From an uncultured Candidatus Saccharibacteria bacterium (GTDB lineage: Bacteria > Patescibacteriota > Saccharimonadia > Saccharimonadales > Saccharimonadaceae), in NCBI GenBank assembly GCA_947304135.1, contig CAMYZZ010000009.1, positions 1-33,188 on the forward strand: 33,188 bases of DNA, given 5' to 3'. Of this stretch, positions 16,366 to 23,763 are shown one piece after another. Under the pieces are notes generated by a model. That model was not told where the DNA came from, ran no database searches, and saw only the letters and a program-made list of their open reading frames with translations. Position 1 is the first letter of the stretch; every line of letters begins with the position of its first letter. The translations under genes were made by a program, and so were the position numbers.

Positions 16366-17315
16366 AGGTGCCTCCTCTTTTTACGTAGTGACTCAATTAC
16401 GAAATCTGGTGCGTAACGAAGTTTAGACAGGATAATGTCATGCGCCGGAACATAGGTGACGATTTCGCCGCCAAAGCCAGTTTTGAAGGTAGTAACACCT
16501 GCATAGCGGTGGTGCGGCTGATTTGGTGGAGCGATGCCCCAGAGGTTGTAGCGCTTGATTCCTTTTTCCTTCAAATCTTTCATAACTTGCCACTGAATAG
16601 CGTAGGCGCCCGGCAGTTTATGATTTAGTTCAGTGCTAGCAGCCTCGTAATACTCGCCCTCAGCTCCGCTGACTAGGATTAGGCCATAAGCAATAGGCTG
16701 ACCATCTTCGGTCTTTGCGACATAGATTCTAGCATTGTCGCCAAAGGCTTCTTTTTCGGCTAGCAAGGTCTTTTTGTCTGGTGGAACAAAATGTTGACGT
16801 TCGGCGGTAATTACCTGGACTCTATGGAACTCGTCAAAAAGTTCTTCGCTATTGCCGCTTTCCACCTTGATTCCGAGCTTGCCAGCACGGCGAACTTCAT
16901 ACCTGGTCTGACGCCGCATATTAGCTAGGAGCTCATCTTCGCTTTTTGTTAGATCTATAATAACTGTATGCTCTGCAGCTAGGTGCATCGGGGATTTTTT
17001 AGCGCCGATGTTGGCCAGAATAGTACGGTTATCTGGAGTGTCCAGGAGCTGTGGGCGAAATCTGATAAACGCGGCGTTATGACGCTTGGCGGCTTGCCAC
17101 ATCAAGGCTCTAGCCTCTTTGATTTCCGACTTGTTTTGCCAGTCAATCAGCGGGCCGCCCGGAATTTCTAGATAGCGACCGCGCTTGGCGCATTTTACAA
17201 TCATAATCAGATTATTGCGGTTATCCAACTTTTCTTCAACCACTTTGTGACCAATTAGTTTGTTGGTCTTGGCCCAGACTTTGCTCTGGAGGAAATTTTT
17301 GTCCTCTAGTTTCAT
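16362..17315 (-). CDS. FemAB/FemX-like aminoacyl transferase 1
   Basis: A 317-residue Fem-family protein. It contains FLQSKVWAKTNK at the start, RRQTRYEVRRAGKLGIKV centrally, and GIKRYNLWGIAPPNQPHHRYAGVTTFKTGFGGE (given in outline) near the end. It is a paralogue of the next gene, about 25 residues shorter. Paired Fem proteins usually add successive residues of a branch (as MurM/MurN or FemA/FemB do), so a two-residue or mixed bridge is a reasonable inference. Start overlaps the DegT-1 stop as ATGA. Confidence 0.92.
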   Translation of the reverse strand: MKLEDKNFLQSKVWAKTNKLIGHKVVEEKLDNRNNLIMIVKCAKRGRYLEIPGGPLIDWQNKSEIKEARALMWQAAKRHNAAFIRFRPQLLDTPDNRTILANIGAKKSPMHLAAEHTVIIDLTKSEDELLANMRRQTRYEVRRAGKLGIKVESGNSEELFDEFHRVQVITAERQHFVPPDKKTLLAEKEAFGDNARIYVAKTEDGQPIAYGLILVSGAEGEYYEAASTELNHKLPGAYAIQWQVMKDLKEKGIKRYNLWGIAPPNQPHHRYAGVTTFKTGFGGEIVTYVPAHDIILSKLRYAPDFVIESLRKKRRHL

Positions 17316-18406
17316 TTTTCGTACTCCTCAATAATCTTAAAAGCTCTTTCTAGTTGGTCGGCCGGGTAGTAGGTCGGGATATTAACGATTTCTGACGCCA
17401 CTTTGGTCGCAACTGGACATTCTTTTTCTGGGAAACCTAGACTTTTGTAATACCTAACCGGCGAGACTGGTACGTCGTACCATATTTCTTTAAAATTGTA
17501 GCCGTTTTGGTCTAGCTTATTAATACAGCTCTTACGGTTTTTGACAAGACGGTGAGTGCGAATCGGCATAGCTCCATGCTCGTCATTTTTAATCATTTGT
17601 TTTGTGATTAATTTGGCTTGCCAGTGAGCCGGGCGACGAGCCAGATCCAGCTTAGCATCTACAGCGCGTTCAATAAAATGCAGCTTAATCAGTGGGCCAT
17701 ACCAGAATTTTTCTAAATGGATTTTGGAGAATAGGCGGCCAATTGCGCCAAGGAGCGGATACCATCTAGCGCGCAGTGTGTCAGGCAGTCTTGGGTGCTT
17801 GTTTTCAAAATGAAAGGTTTTGTCTTTTAAGATGAGTGCCCCGCCAGTGATAGCATCTAGAGATTTGCCTTTGCCAAAGGAGAGCGCGGCAGCATCGCCG
17901 ACAGAGCCAACCTCGCGGCCATCCATATAAGAGAAGCCAGCACAGTGAGCCAAATCTTCTATCAGCTTGAGGCCATGGCGCTTGGCAAAGGTTTCTATTT
18001 CTTCTATATTTACTGTAATACCAAGGGTGTTTTGGACAATAATCGCCCTGGCCTCTGGGTGACTTTTGAGAGCTTTTTCCAAAGTCTTAGTGTCAAAATT
18101 CAGAGTTTTTTCGTTGATATCAGCGTAAATTGGGGTACAGCCAGCATATTCTACTGCTTGCAAAACTGCATAGCAGGTGAAGCCATTGATAATCACTCCA
18201 CCACCATCTGGCAGAAGGGTTTTTAGGGCAGCAGCAATAGCACTGCGACCATTATTCATCAGATAAACCGACTTTGCACTGTAGCGTTTTTTTAGACTAG
18301 CCACAAGAATATCAGACCATTTCTTTGACGCTATGGCAAATGTATGGCATAGCACATCTTTGGCCTTGTAGTTTGAAGCCTGTCCCAAAAACAGCTTAGA
18401 TGACAC
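17312..18406 (-). CDS. DegT/DnrJ/EryC1/StrS-type PLP protein 1
   Basis: A 364-residue fold-type I PLP enzyme of the DegT/StrS group. It has EDLAHCAG (residues 150-157, the usual E-D-x-A-H site near the cofactor ring) and SFGKGKSLDAITGGA, where K181 holds the Schiff-base position of the family pattern SFxxxK. The start is GTG 18406, overlapping the DegT-2 stop by 11 bases. The alignment of SKLFLGQASNYKAKDVLCHTF with KRYFLGLCSHYEPMDIVRHTF of the neighbour supports this start. Members usually transfer an amino group to keto-sugars. Beside Fem and Mur proteins, the substrate here may be a cell-envelope sugar or peptide precursor, but that is inference. Confidence 0.9.
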   Translation of the reverse strand: MSSKLFLGQASNYKAKDVLCHTFAIASKKWSDILVASLKKRYSAKSVYLMNNGRSAIAAALKTLLPDGGGVIINGFTCYAVLQAVEYAGCTPIYADINEKTLNFDTKTLEKALKSHPEARAIIVQNTLGITVNIEEIETFAKRHGLKLIEDLAHCAGFSYMDGREVGSVGDAAALSFGKGKSLDAITGGALILKDKTFHFENKHPRLPDTLRARWYPLLGAIGRLFSKIHLEKFWYGPLIKLHFIERAVDAKLDLARRPAHWQAKLITKQMIKNDEHGAMPIRTHRLVKNRKSCINKLDQNGYNFKEIWYDVPVSPVRYYKSLGFPEKECPVATKVASEIVNIPTYYPADQLERAFKIIEEYEK

Positions 18407-20015
18407 TTGGGCCGCCTTTCTTACCGCTTTCTAGTTCTAGCTTCAACTTTTCTCTATCGGTTAGCTTTTTTGGAGCTTGCTTCATGATAGCGTTACCCTT
18501 AGCTTCCTTCTTGGAGCTATCGCTCACCAAGTCTCCTCGGACACCGGTCGCACGGCCTGTCGTTACAGGCGTGCTCCCTATCGTTCGCTCCCGTTGTCGC
18601 GAAGATTCCTCGGAGTCTTGGTTCGTGCTAGCTCCTTCAGTCTTCTTCGGTTCTACTTTCTTAGCCGGTTTCTCCTTAGACCTCTCAGAAGCATGGTTCG
18701 CATCGAGCTTCTTTGCCTTCTCGGATTCTCCGGCCTTCTCAGTTTTCTTAGTCTCGTCGGTTTTCTTCGAACCCTCCTTGGCTTTTTTAGCTTTTTTGGC
18801 GGCTTTCTTTTCTTTTTTGCGGGCGGCTTTTTCGGCTTTGATTTTGGCTTTTTTCTCTGACGGAGTCATAATACCGTTAAACTCGGCCTCGGCGAGCTCT
18901 GGATCTAGTGCATAATCTTTGATAATCTTGAGGGCTGGTTTGAGGTCGGACTTGTCGTACCAGGTTGGCAGGTTAATAATCCCCCTGGCTAGCTCGGTAG
19001 CGACCGGGCAGGATTCTGGATGGAAATCGGCTTTTTTAAAATACCTCTCTGGGGCGACCGGAGTAGTATACCACACATCATCAAAGAAATAACCCTCTTT
19101 CTCTAGTTTGTTTAGCAAAGTCTCGCGGTCGTGCACTAGATAGAATTCGCGAATTGGCCCACGACCCTGATGCGGCAGGGCTTGGAGCTGGCCAAGAGCA
19201 AGCTTGCACTGCCAATAAGTCATCCTCTGTCTAGTATTGACATCACCGTCCGCTGAGCGTTTAATAGCATGCATGTTGATTAGCCCTGCGGTGAAGGCTT
19301 TGCCGACTTTTGGATGGATATAGTACAGAGCACGGATTATCACAGTGAACAGTGGATAAAAACGAGCGCGGAAGACATCGGCTTTCTTTGGAAGCTCGGT
19401 TGGTTGCTCTATTGGCGTATCCAGAGCATCCGTAAAAACTACCGCACCACCGGTGATAGTATCGATGGATTTGCCCTTGCCAAAAGAGAGGACAGCGGCA
19501 CGGCCAACCGTACCAGCCTCGCGGCCATCGGCATATTTGATTCCGGCGCAGTGAGCAAGGTCTTCAATAATGACAAGCTTGTGCGCCTTGGCAACTTCTT
19601 CGATGGATGTTATATCGGCAGGAATGCCCAGATTGTTTTGGACGATGATGGCTTGGACATCTTTTTCGCCTTTGATAGCCTCTTCTAGCTCTTTACCGCC
19701 AAAATGAAGCGTCTTTTTGTCAACATCAGCAAAAATAGGGGTCATACCGGCAGATTTGACTGCCTGGACAACCGCATAGCAGGTGAGGCTAGTGACGACT
19801 ACCTTGCCGCCGCGTTTGGCGAGAGCCTTCAAAGCGACACTTAGTGCTGTACGGCCATTATTATAAACTGCAACGTGGTCAACCGTGGCGCCATAGTGCG
19901 CGGCCAGATAAGCACGGAGCCCGGACATACTAAACTCGTCACCAGACGTAAAAGTGTGACGCACAATATCCATTGGCTCGTAATGAGAACAAAGTCCTAA
20001 GAAATATCTTTTCAT
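18396..20015 (-). CDS. DegT/StrS-type PLP protein 2 with long disordered tail
   Basis: A 539-residue paralogue of the neighbouring DegT protein. Residues 1-375 form the enzyme: NNGRTALS for the cofactor phosphate region, EDLAHCAG (151-158), and SFGKGKSIDTITGGA with K182 as Schiff-base lysine. From about residue 375 a 165-residue tail begins, rich in Lys, Glu, Ala and Ser (EKKAKIKAEKAARKKEKKAA and similar), which looks disordered or coiled and has no counterpart in DegT-1. A palindromic repeat (copy B) sits inside the tail without breaking the frame. The start overlaps the hydrolase stop as ATGA. The tail might tether the enzyme to an acidic surface or partner. Confidence 0.9.
   Translation of the reverse strand: MKRYFLGLCSHYEPMDIVRHTFTSGDEFSMSGLRAYLAAHYGATVDHVAVYNNGRTALSVALKALAKRGGKVVVTSLTCYAVVQAVKSAGMTPIFADVDKKTLHFGGKELEEAIKGEKDVQAIIVQNNLGIPADITSIEEVAKAHKLVIIEDLAHCAGIKYADGREAGTVGRAAVLSFGKGKSIDTITGGAVVFTDALDTPIEQPTELPKKADVFRARFYPLFTVIIRALYYIHPKVGKAFTAGLINMHAIKRSADGDVNTRQRMTYWQCKLALGQLQALPHQGRGPIREFYLVHDRETLLNKLEKEGYFFDDVWYTTPVAPERYFKKADFHPESCPVATELARGIINLPTWYDKSDLKPALKIIKDYALDPELAEAEFNGIMTPSEKKAKIKAEKAARKKEKKAAKKAKKAKEGSKKTDETKKTEKAGESEKAKKLDANHASERSKEKPAKKVEPKKTEGASTNQDSEESSRQRERTIGSTPVTTGRATGVRGDLVSDSSKKEAKGNAIMKQAPKKLTDREKLKLELESGKKGGPSVI
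18513..18635. repeat. Palindromic repeat, copy B, in the DegT-2 tail
   Basis: A 123-bp palindrome: outer arms 18513-18536 and 18612-18635 pair at 19 of 24 positions. The inner hairpin has stem cctg/cagg with loop tcgtta (18556-18569). The core cgctcccgttgtcgc (18586-18600) is 15/15 identical to copy A and lies 30 bases from the hairpin start, as in copy A. It is translated in a different frame from copy A (here the core gives SRQRER; in leuS it gives ATTGAS). Confidence 0.85.
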
Positions 20016-20689
20016 CTTCCACCTCCTAGTGTGTCATAAATAGCGTGAGCGAGACCTTCTGGGTCGCAAATATATGGTGCGTGAGTCCAACCATCGAACA
20101 TCTTGAGCGTGCTGTTTTTGAGCAGGCTATGCATTTTGATGGCTTGACGCGGCGGAGTGACAGTGTCTGCCTTGCCCCAGAGAATAGTTGCAGGAGTGGT
20201 GATGGTCGAAAAATCTAGGCTTTTGTCGCTATCCAGCATGTTTGCCAAGGTCTTTTTCATGTTTTCTGGAGCGCGGTCATAATCTGCAGCGCCAAGCAAC
20301 TTATGATAGACTTTTCTAAGTGGCTTAATGGACTTTAGAGGGGACATCACCTTGGAAACTTTGCGGGAAACATCGCGTTTTTTGGAATCTTCGTAGATAC
20401 CAGCGGCGTCTAGCAAAATCACATGCTCCAGCTTACCTGGCTTTTTGCTAAGTAGGTTTAGGAGGATGCGACCACCGTTACTATGACCCAATGCAACTGC
20501 CCCATCTGGGATATTTTGGTCGGCCCAGGCGGCGTAATCTTCTACTGTCCAAACCTTGTCGGATGGCGATGTTAGACCTGGAACGAGCAACATTTTGATT
20601 TCGATGCCGTGTTCTTTTAGGATTTTGATGGTGTTTTCCCAGGGAGCGACTGTATAAGTCCACCCATGAATAACGTATAACGTTTTCAT
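20012..20689 (-). CDS. Alpha/beta hydrolase
   Basis: A 225-residue cytoplasmic alpha/beta hydrolase. Visible marks are HGW near residue 8 for the oxyanion region, the nucleophile elbow GHSNGG (S70), and an acid at D175 (WGKADTVTPP). The histidine is H203 (DGWTHAPY). The set forms a complete Ser-Asp-His triad. The family covers esterases, thioesterases and related enzymes; the substrate is unknown. Its start shares one base with the Mur ligase stop (TAATG) and its end overlaps DegT-2 (ATGA), so it is a fixed part of the envelope operon, perhaps removing an ester or thioester from an intermediate. Confidence 0.88.
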   Translation of the reverse strand: MKTLYVIHGWTYTVAPWENTIKILKEHGIEIKMLLVPGLTSPSDKVWTVEDYAAWADQNIPDGAVALGHSNGGRILLNLLSKKPGKLEHVILLDAAGIYEDSKKRDVSRKVSKVMSPLKSIKPLRKVYHKLLGAADYDRAPENMKKTLANMLDSDKSLDFSTITTPATILWGKADTVTPPRQAIKMHSLLKNSTLKMFDGWTHAPYICDPEGLAHAIYDTLGGGR

Positions 20690-21978
20690 TATTTTAGTCC
20701 TCTTTTTTCCCTTCTTTTTACATAAACTGGTTCACGGCGGGCAAGCTTTGCGGCGTCTTCTGGGTTTTTGAGTAGCTTTTCTACGAGCCACTCTAGGTAT
20801 TGGCTGCCCTTAAAGACCAATACTTCTTCGCCAGTGGTGTTTTCTTCGATGTATTTTAGCGCCTCCTTGACATTGTCTAGCGCCACGGCTTTAACCTTTT
20901 TCTTCTTTAATATAGGATAGGTATATTTTTTGGTGCGGCGACCAACGAGAATGACCCTGGCCGGCTCGGCCTCTATAATAGCCTGGGCAAGGCGCTCGTG
21001 CTGTTCGCCCTCTATCTTACCCTGTTCGATCATGTCACCAATCACAAGCCAGAGGTTGCGGGATTTCATCTGGGCGGCCATCTCTAGGATAGACTTGACG
21101 CTGATAAGATGGGCGTTGTAGCTGCTATCGATCAGGGTGAGACCGTTTTTACCTTCAAAATAGGAGCTGCGGCCAGGTGGAAGTGGCATACCAGAAAAGT
21201 CGGTCTTGGGTTTGATTCTGAGGTAGCCACAGAGTTTTTTGAGCATGACGAGCTGGATTGCCAGTGCGCGGGGTTGTGGCGACGAGAAATGAAAGGTAGT
21301 GTCGCCGACGATATAATCTGTAGATGTTGGCGTAATGACATAGCCGCTGAGGTCGGATTTGTAGCATTCTACCACTTTGGCTTTGATATTGTGGTGGAGC
21401 TTAATCTTCTCCAGAGCCTTGGTCATGAGGTAAATATCGCCATCAATATAAATCTGTTTTTTGGTATACTGCGGAAGCATGGCAAACTCGTGGGTGATAG
21501 CACGGTCGATATCTCTAAACTCGCCATTTTCTACCTGACGTTCAAACTGGACAGCATGCGAGCGGCCAAGAGAGATCCAGAGTGTAACCTCTGGGCGAAG
21601 CCACTTTGCCAAGAACTCGGTCTCGTGCGGGCGCTCGCCATCGATTTCTACCACATAGAACTCGCCGTGACGGCGATAAAAAATCGATTTAATAGGAACT
21701 AAGAAGAAGAGCCAGAGCCAGCGAAGCTTGCTGCCGGAAACACCATGTGTGCCAACCAGGTCAAATGAGATGCCAAAGGCGGAGTTGGCTCCATGGGAAT
21801 AGTGGGCCTTGTCACCGAGCTGATATTCTAGCATGTGAAGCATGGTTGTCTTGCCGACCGAACCAGTAATTGCAATAATGCGCGGATTCCAGCGGCGCAA
21901 GGAAAAATTGGCGAAAAACCGAAAATATCCGGCCGCAATAAAGTAAAAACGCTTCTTAAATCGCGTTACATAACTCAT
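20689..21978 (-). CDS. Mur ligase-like protein lacking the N-terminal substrate domain
   Basis: A 429-residue ATP-dependent ligase related to MurF. The P-loop GSVGKTT is at residues 39-45, whereas in MurF it comes after a UDP-MurNAc-peptide binding domain of about 100 residues, which is missing here. The central domain has EIDGERPHETEFL and SLGRSHAVQFE where MurF has the GAxxxGEI and NIGxAHLE motifs. The C-terminal domain has IDSSYNAH and VIGDMIEQG...EGEQHERLA, then VLVFKGSQYLEWLVEKLL. The N-terminus (residues 1-30) is basic and hydrophobic and may touch the membrane. Relatives without the first Mur domain include CapB/PgsB, MurT and cyanophycin-type ligases, so the substrate may not be a UDP-sugar. 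First gene of the operon; probably leaderless. Confidence 0.88.
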   Translation of the reverse strand: MSYVTRFKKRFYFIAAGYFRFFANFSLRRWNPRIIAITGSVGKTTMLHMLEYQLGDKAHYSHGANSAFGISFDLVGTHGVSGSKLRWLWLFFLVPIKSIFYRRHGEFYVVEIDGERPHETEFLAKWLRPEVTLWISLGRSHAVQFERQVENGEFRDIDRAITHEFAMLPQYTKKQIYIDGDIYLMTKALEKIKLHHNIKAKVVECYKSDLSGYVITPTSTDYIVGDTTFHFSSPQPRALAIQLVMLKKLCGYLRIKPKTDFSGMPLPPGRSSYFEGKNGLTLIDSSYNAHLISVKSILEMAAQMKSRNLWLVIGDMIEQGKIEGEQHERLAQAIIEAEPARVILVGRRTKKYTYPILKKKKVKAVALDNVKEALKYIEENTTGEEVLVFKGSQYLEWLVEKLLKNPEDAAKLARREPVYVKRREKRGLK

Positions 21979-21984
21979 ACATCC

Positions 21985-21993
21985 ATTATACCA
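21985..21993 (-). promoter_or_regulatory. Extended -10 of the envelope operon (leaderless)
   Basis: TGGTATAAT on the minus strand, then GGATGT and the ATG at 21978. The -35 region falls against the left arm of the palindrome at 22004-22025; no clear -35 hexamer is present at 17 bp. Confidence 0.65.
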
Positions 21994-22003
21994 TACGTTG
22001 ATA

Positions 22004-22173
22004 AAATCAAGATGTAATCCAGTTTCTCGCAGCAGTTTTTCTCAAGGCAAAAACAAAATAACCTACTTAGTCAAGTCTGCGCCCGGACATCACTGCCGGT
22101 GCTCGACATTGTAAGTAGGTTATTTTGTTTTGTTTCGAAAAGAGCTGCTTAAAACTGGATTACATCTTGATTT
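22004..22173. repeat. Nested 170-bp palindrome containing the rpsJ stop codon
   Basis: The outer arms (22004-22025 and 22152-22173) are a perfect 22-bp inverted repeat. The right arm holds the last codons and stop of rpsJ. The inner arms (22050-22069 and 22112-22131) are a perfect 20-bp inverted repeat. Between the outer and inner arms the sequences are also partly complementary (gcagcag against the complement of agctgctt). The central 42 bases are GC-rich, unlike the A/T-rich inner arms, with CCGG blocks able to pair. On the minus strand the inner stem ends in ATTTTGTTTTT, so it can terminate rpsJ transcription. Confidence 0.9.
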
Positions 22174-22510
22174 CTGCGTCAACGCCAGCTGGGAGAGAAA
22201 GATTCTGGAGAGAATCGATTGTCTTTGGGGTAGCGTTTAGGATGTCGATGAGGCGCTTGTGAACTTTCATCTCGAATGCTTCACCACCGGTCTTGTAGAC
22301 GTGTGGGGATTTGACAACGGTGAAAGTGCTGCGCTTGGTTGGCAAAGGTACTGGGCCAGATACTCTAGCGCCGGTACGGATAGCGGTGTCAACGATTTGT
22401 TTGGCACTCTGGTCGATCACGCGGTGATCGTAGGCTTTGAGGCGGATGCGAATTTTGAGGCCCTCATCCTTCACGGCCTTGGTGGTTTTAGCAGTTTTTG
22501 CTTCTGCCAT
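22160..22510 (-). CDS. rpsJ: 30S ribosomal protein S10
   Basis: A 116-residue S10, also the NusE antitermination factor in other bacteria. The core from [18 protein letters not shown] to the end is complete, with [21 protein letters not shown] (in outline) and the conserved C-terminal VDAEIKM. The first 17 residues are an Ala/Lys extension. AAAGGA lies six bases before the ATG. Downstream there is no rplC or rplD, so this gene is detached from the usual S10 operon. It lies 3' of tuf in the ancestral order, but separated by about 2.7 kb. The gene ends inside a palindrome. Confidence 0.98.
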   Translation of the reverse strand: MAEAKTAKTTKAVKDEGLKIRIRLKAYDHRVIDQSAKQIVDTAIRTGARVSGPVPLPTKRSTFTVVKSPHVYKTGGEAFEMKVHKRLIDILNATPKTIDSLQNLSLPAGVDAEIKM

Positions 22511-22525
22511 GATATCCTTTCTACT

Positions 22526-22579
22526 AGCCCTATAACCTCAGATTGCAGATAGACTCGCAGTCCATGAGTTTTTAGGGCT
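22526..22579 (-). promoter_or_regulatory. Structured leader of rpsJ
   Basis: The rpsJ mRNA starts near 22594, giving a leader of about 85 bases. A closing stem AGCCCTA/TAGGGCT encloses a second stem ACTCA/TGAGGT and a hairpin GACT-GCG-AGTC. It ends about ten bases before the ribosome site, a typical place for ribosomal-protein autoregulation; that role is inferred. Confidence 0.55.
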
Positions 22580-22600
22580 CATTTTTATAGTTATGTATTT

Positions 22601-22629
22601 ATATTACACCATTTTTGCAATTTTGTCAA
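22601..22629 (-). promoter_or_regulatory. Promoter of rpsJ
   Basis: TTGACA, a 17-bp spacer, and TAATAT on the minus strand, directly after the terminator of the upstream gene. Confidence 0.8.
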
Positions 22630-22630
22630 A

Positions 22631-22656
22631 GAAAATCCCCCGCAATATGCGGGGGT
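22631..22656 (-). terminator. Terminator of the 22728 gene
   Basis: Stem CCCCCGCA/TGCGGGGG then ATTTTC on the minus strand. Two further small hairpins lie between it and the stop codon. Confidence 0.85.
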
Positions 22657-22727
22657 GTCCGGCTAAAAGCCGAGTTTGCGGTCTATACCGCGTTTACGAC
22701 CTAAAGCCGGGTTCAATACGAGTTTAA

Positions 22728-23597
22728 TTACGAACTCCACCAATGTTTGCCATTCTCAAGTTGCTCCATGCGTTTTCTTCTGCGAGCACAAAACTCATCT
22801 AGCTTATCTGGGTGAACCCAGCGGTTGAAGATTGCAGACGAGGTTTTGATCGGTGTGCTCGCTGTAAGCGGGCTGCTTGATTGCAAGCCTGGATCTACGT
22901 CTAGAGTCTTGTCTGGGTCTGAATTCTTACCGGTGTTTGACGCTAGATTTCGGCTTTTTGCCGGATGACGTTTGCCATCTGCAGCTTTGATGTTTTTCTT
23001 CTTCTCTTTTTTGAGCTTTTCTCGTGCGGTTTTCATGGCGGCTTTTCTGACTTCCAGCATATCCTCCTCTTCTGTAACCTTAGCAACTTCTGCCTTTTCG
23101 GTCGCCCAGATTTTCTCGGAGCGCTCAGCCGCTTGATGCTGGCCTATCGCCTCTACTTGCCCTACTTGGTTTGCGACACCTTTGACTTGGTCGCTGGACT
23201 TCTTGATTTCTTCGGATATTTTGACCATAATCCGAATCGTCAAAGCGTTGTACCAAGAGCGAAGTTCTTCTTCGTCGGGCGCGCACCTCTCGTGAAAGAG
23301 TTTTGGATATTTTTCATAGAGCTCTGCGGCGGATAATGGGACGTTTGTGTCAATGCCATAGTAGTCTCGGAGGTACTCATACGCGTTGTATCCCTTATCT
23401 GGAGAAATATAAGTGAGGTCTGACCATTTGTCTAGAGCTAGACCTTCTTCTTTGCAAGATATCACCAGGTTCATGGTTGCTAGCTCTTGCTCTAGAGGCA
23501 GTTTGGATTCTGCTTCTACGTGATTGACGTATTTGATAATTAGGTCAATCTTTTTATCTCTCGCCGCTTCTCGTATTGAACTAACTGTAATTTGCAT
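22728..23597 (-). CDS. Hypothetical protein, charged, probably cytoplasmic
   Basis: A 289-residue protein of no family I recognise. It has no signal peptide or membrane helix. The first about 130 residues look folded (mixed, with aromatic-rich DKGYNAYEYLRDYYGID and LRSWYNALTIRIMVKISEE). Residues about 130-205 are charged and probably a coiled coil (KAAMKTAREKLKKEKKKN). Next comes a Ser/Thr/Pro/Asp-rich low-complexity linker, then a conserved-looking end with FNRWVHPDKLDEFCARRRKR. The ribosome site GGGGGTGAT is five bases before ATG. It has its own promoter and terminator and lies between tuf and rpsJ. Confidence 0.82.
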   Translation of the reverse strand: MQITVSSIREAARDKKIDLIIKYVNHVEAESKLPLEQELATMNLVISCKEEGLALDKWSDLTYISPDKGYNAYEYLRDYYGIDTNVPLSAAELYEKYPKLFHERCAPDEEELRSWYNALTIRIMVKISEEIKKSSDQVKGVANQVGQVEAIGQHQAAERSEKIWATEKAEVAKVTEEEDMLEVRKAAMKTAREKLKKEKKKNIKAADGKRHPAKSRNLASNTGKNSDPDKTLDVDPGLQSSSPLTASTPIKTSSAIFNRWVHPDKLDEFCARRRKRMEQLENGKHWWSS

Positions 23598-23632
23598 GCA
23601 GTATCACCCCCTTGTCATTCTGCAACCTTACC

Positions 23633-23661
23633 ATTTTAGCATCTTTTTTCAGTTTTTGCAA
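23633..23661 (-). promoter_or_regulatory. Promoter of the 22728-23597 gene
   Basis: TTGCAA, a 17-bp spacer ending in ATGC, and TAAAAT on the minus strand. Confidence 0.7.
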
Positions 23662-23692
23662 GCATTATAGGCCATTTTTTTGCCTCTTTTAA

Positions 23693-23721
23693 TTGACTTT
23701 CTCTCTATTCTATGCTATAAT
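23693..23721 (+). promoter_or_regulatory. Promoter of the 23764 gene
   Basis: TTGACT, a 17-bp spacer ending in ATGC, and TATAAT. Promoter and ribosome site resemble those of the paralogue at 27967. Confidence 0.85.
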
Positions 23722-23763
23722 ATATAGATGGTGAGAGTACTTTAAAAATTAGGAGGTATTTTG

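Noticed and set aside
12000-22000. UGA recoding (as in Gracilibacteria or SR1 bacteria)
   Set aside because: TGA ends several genes in ATGA overlaps (for example at 17312, 16362 and 20012) and no conserved gene needs an in-frame TGA.
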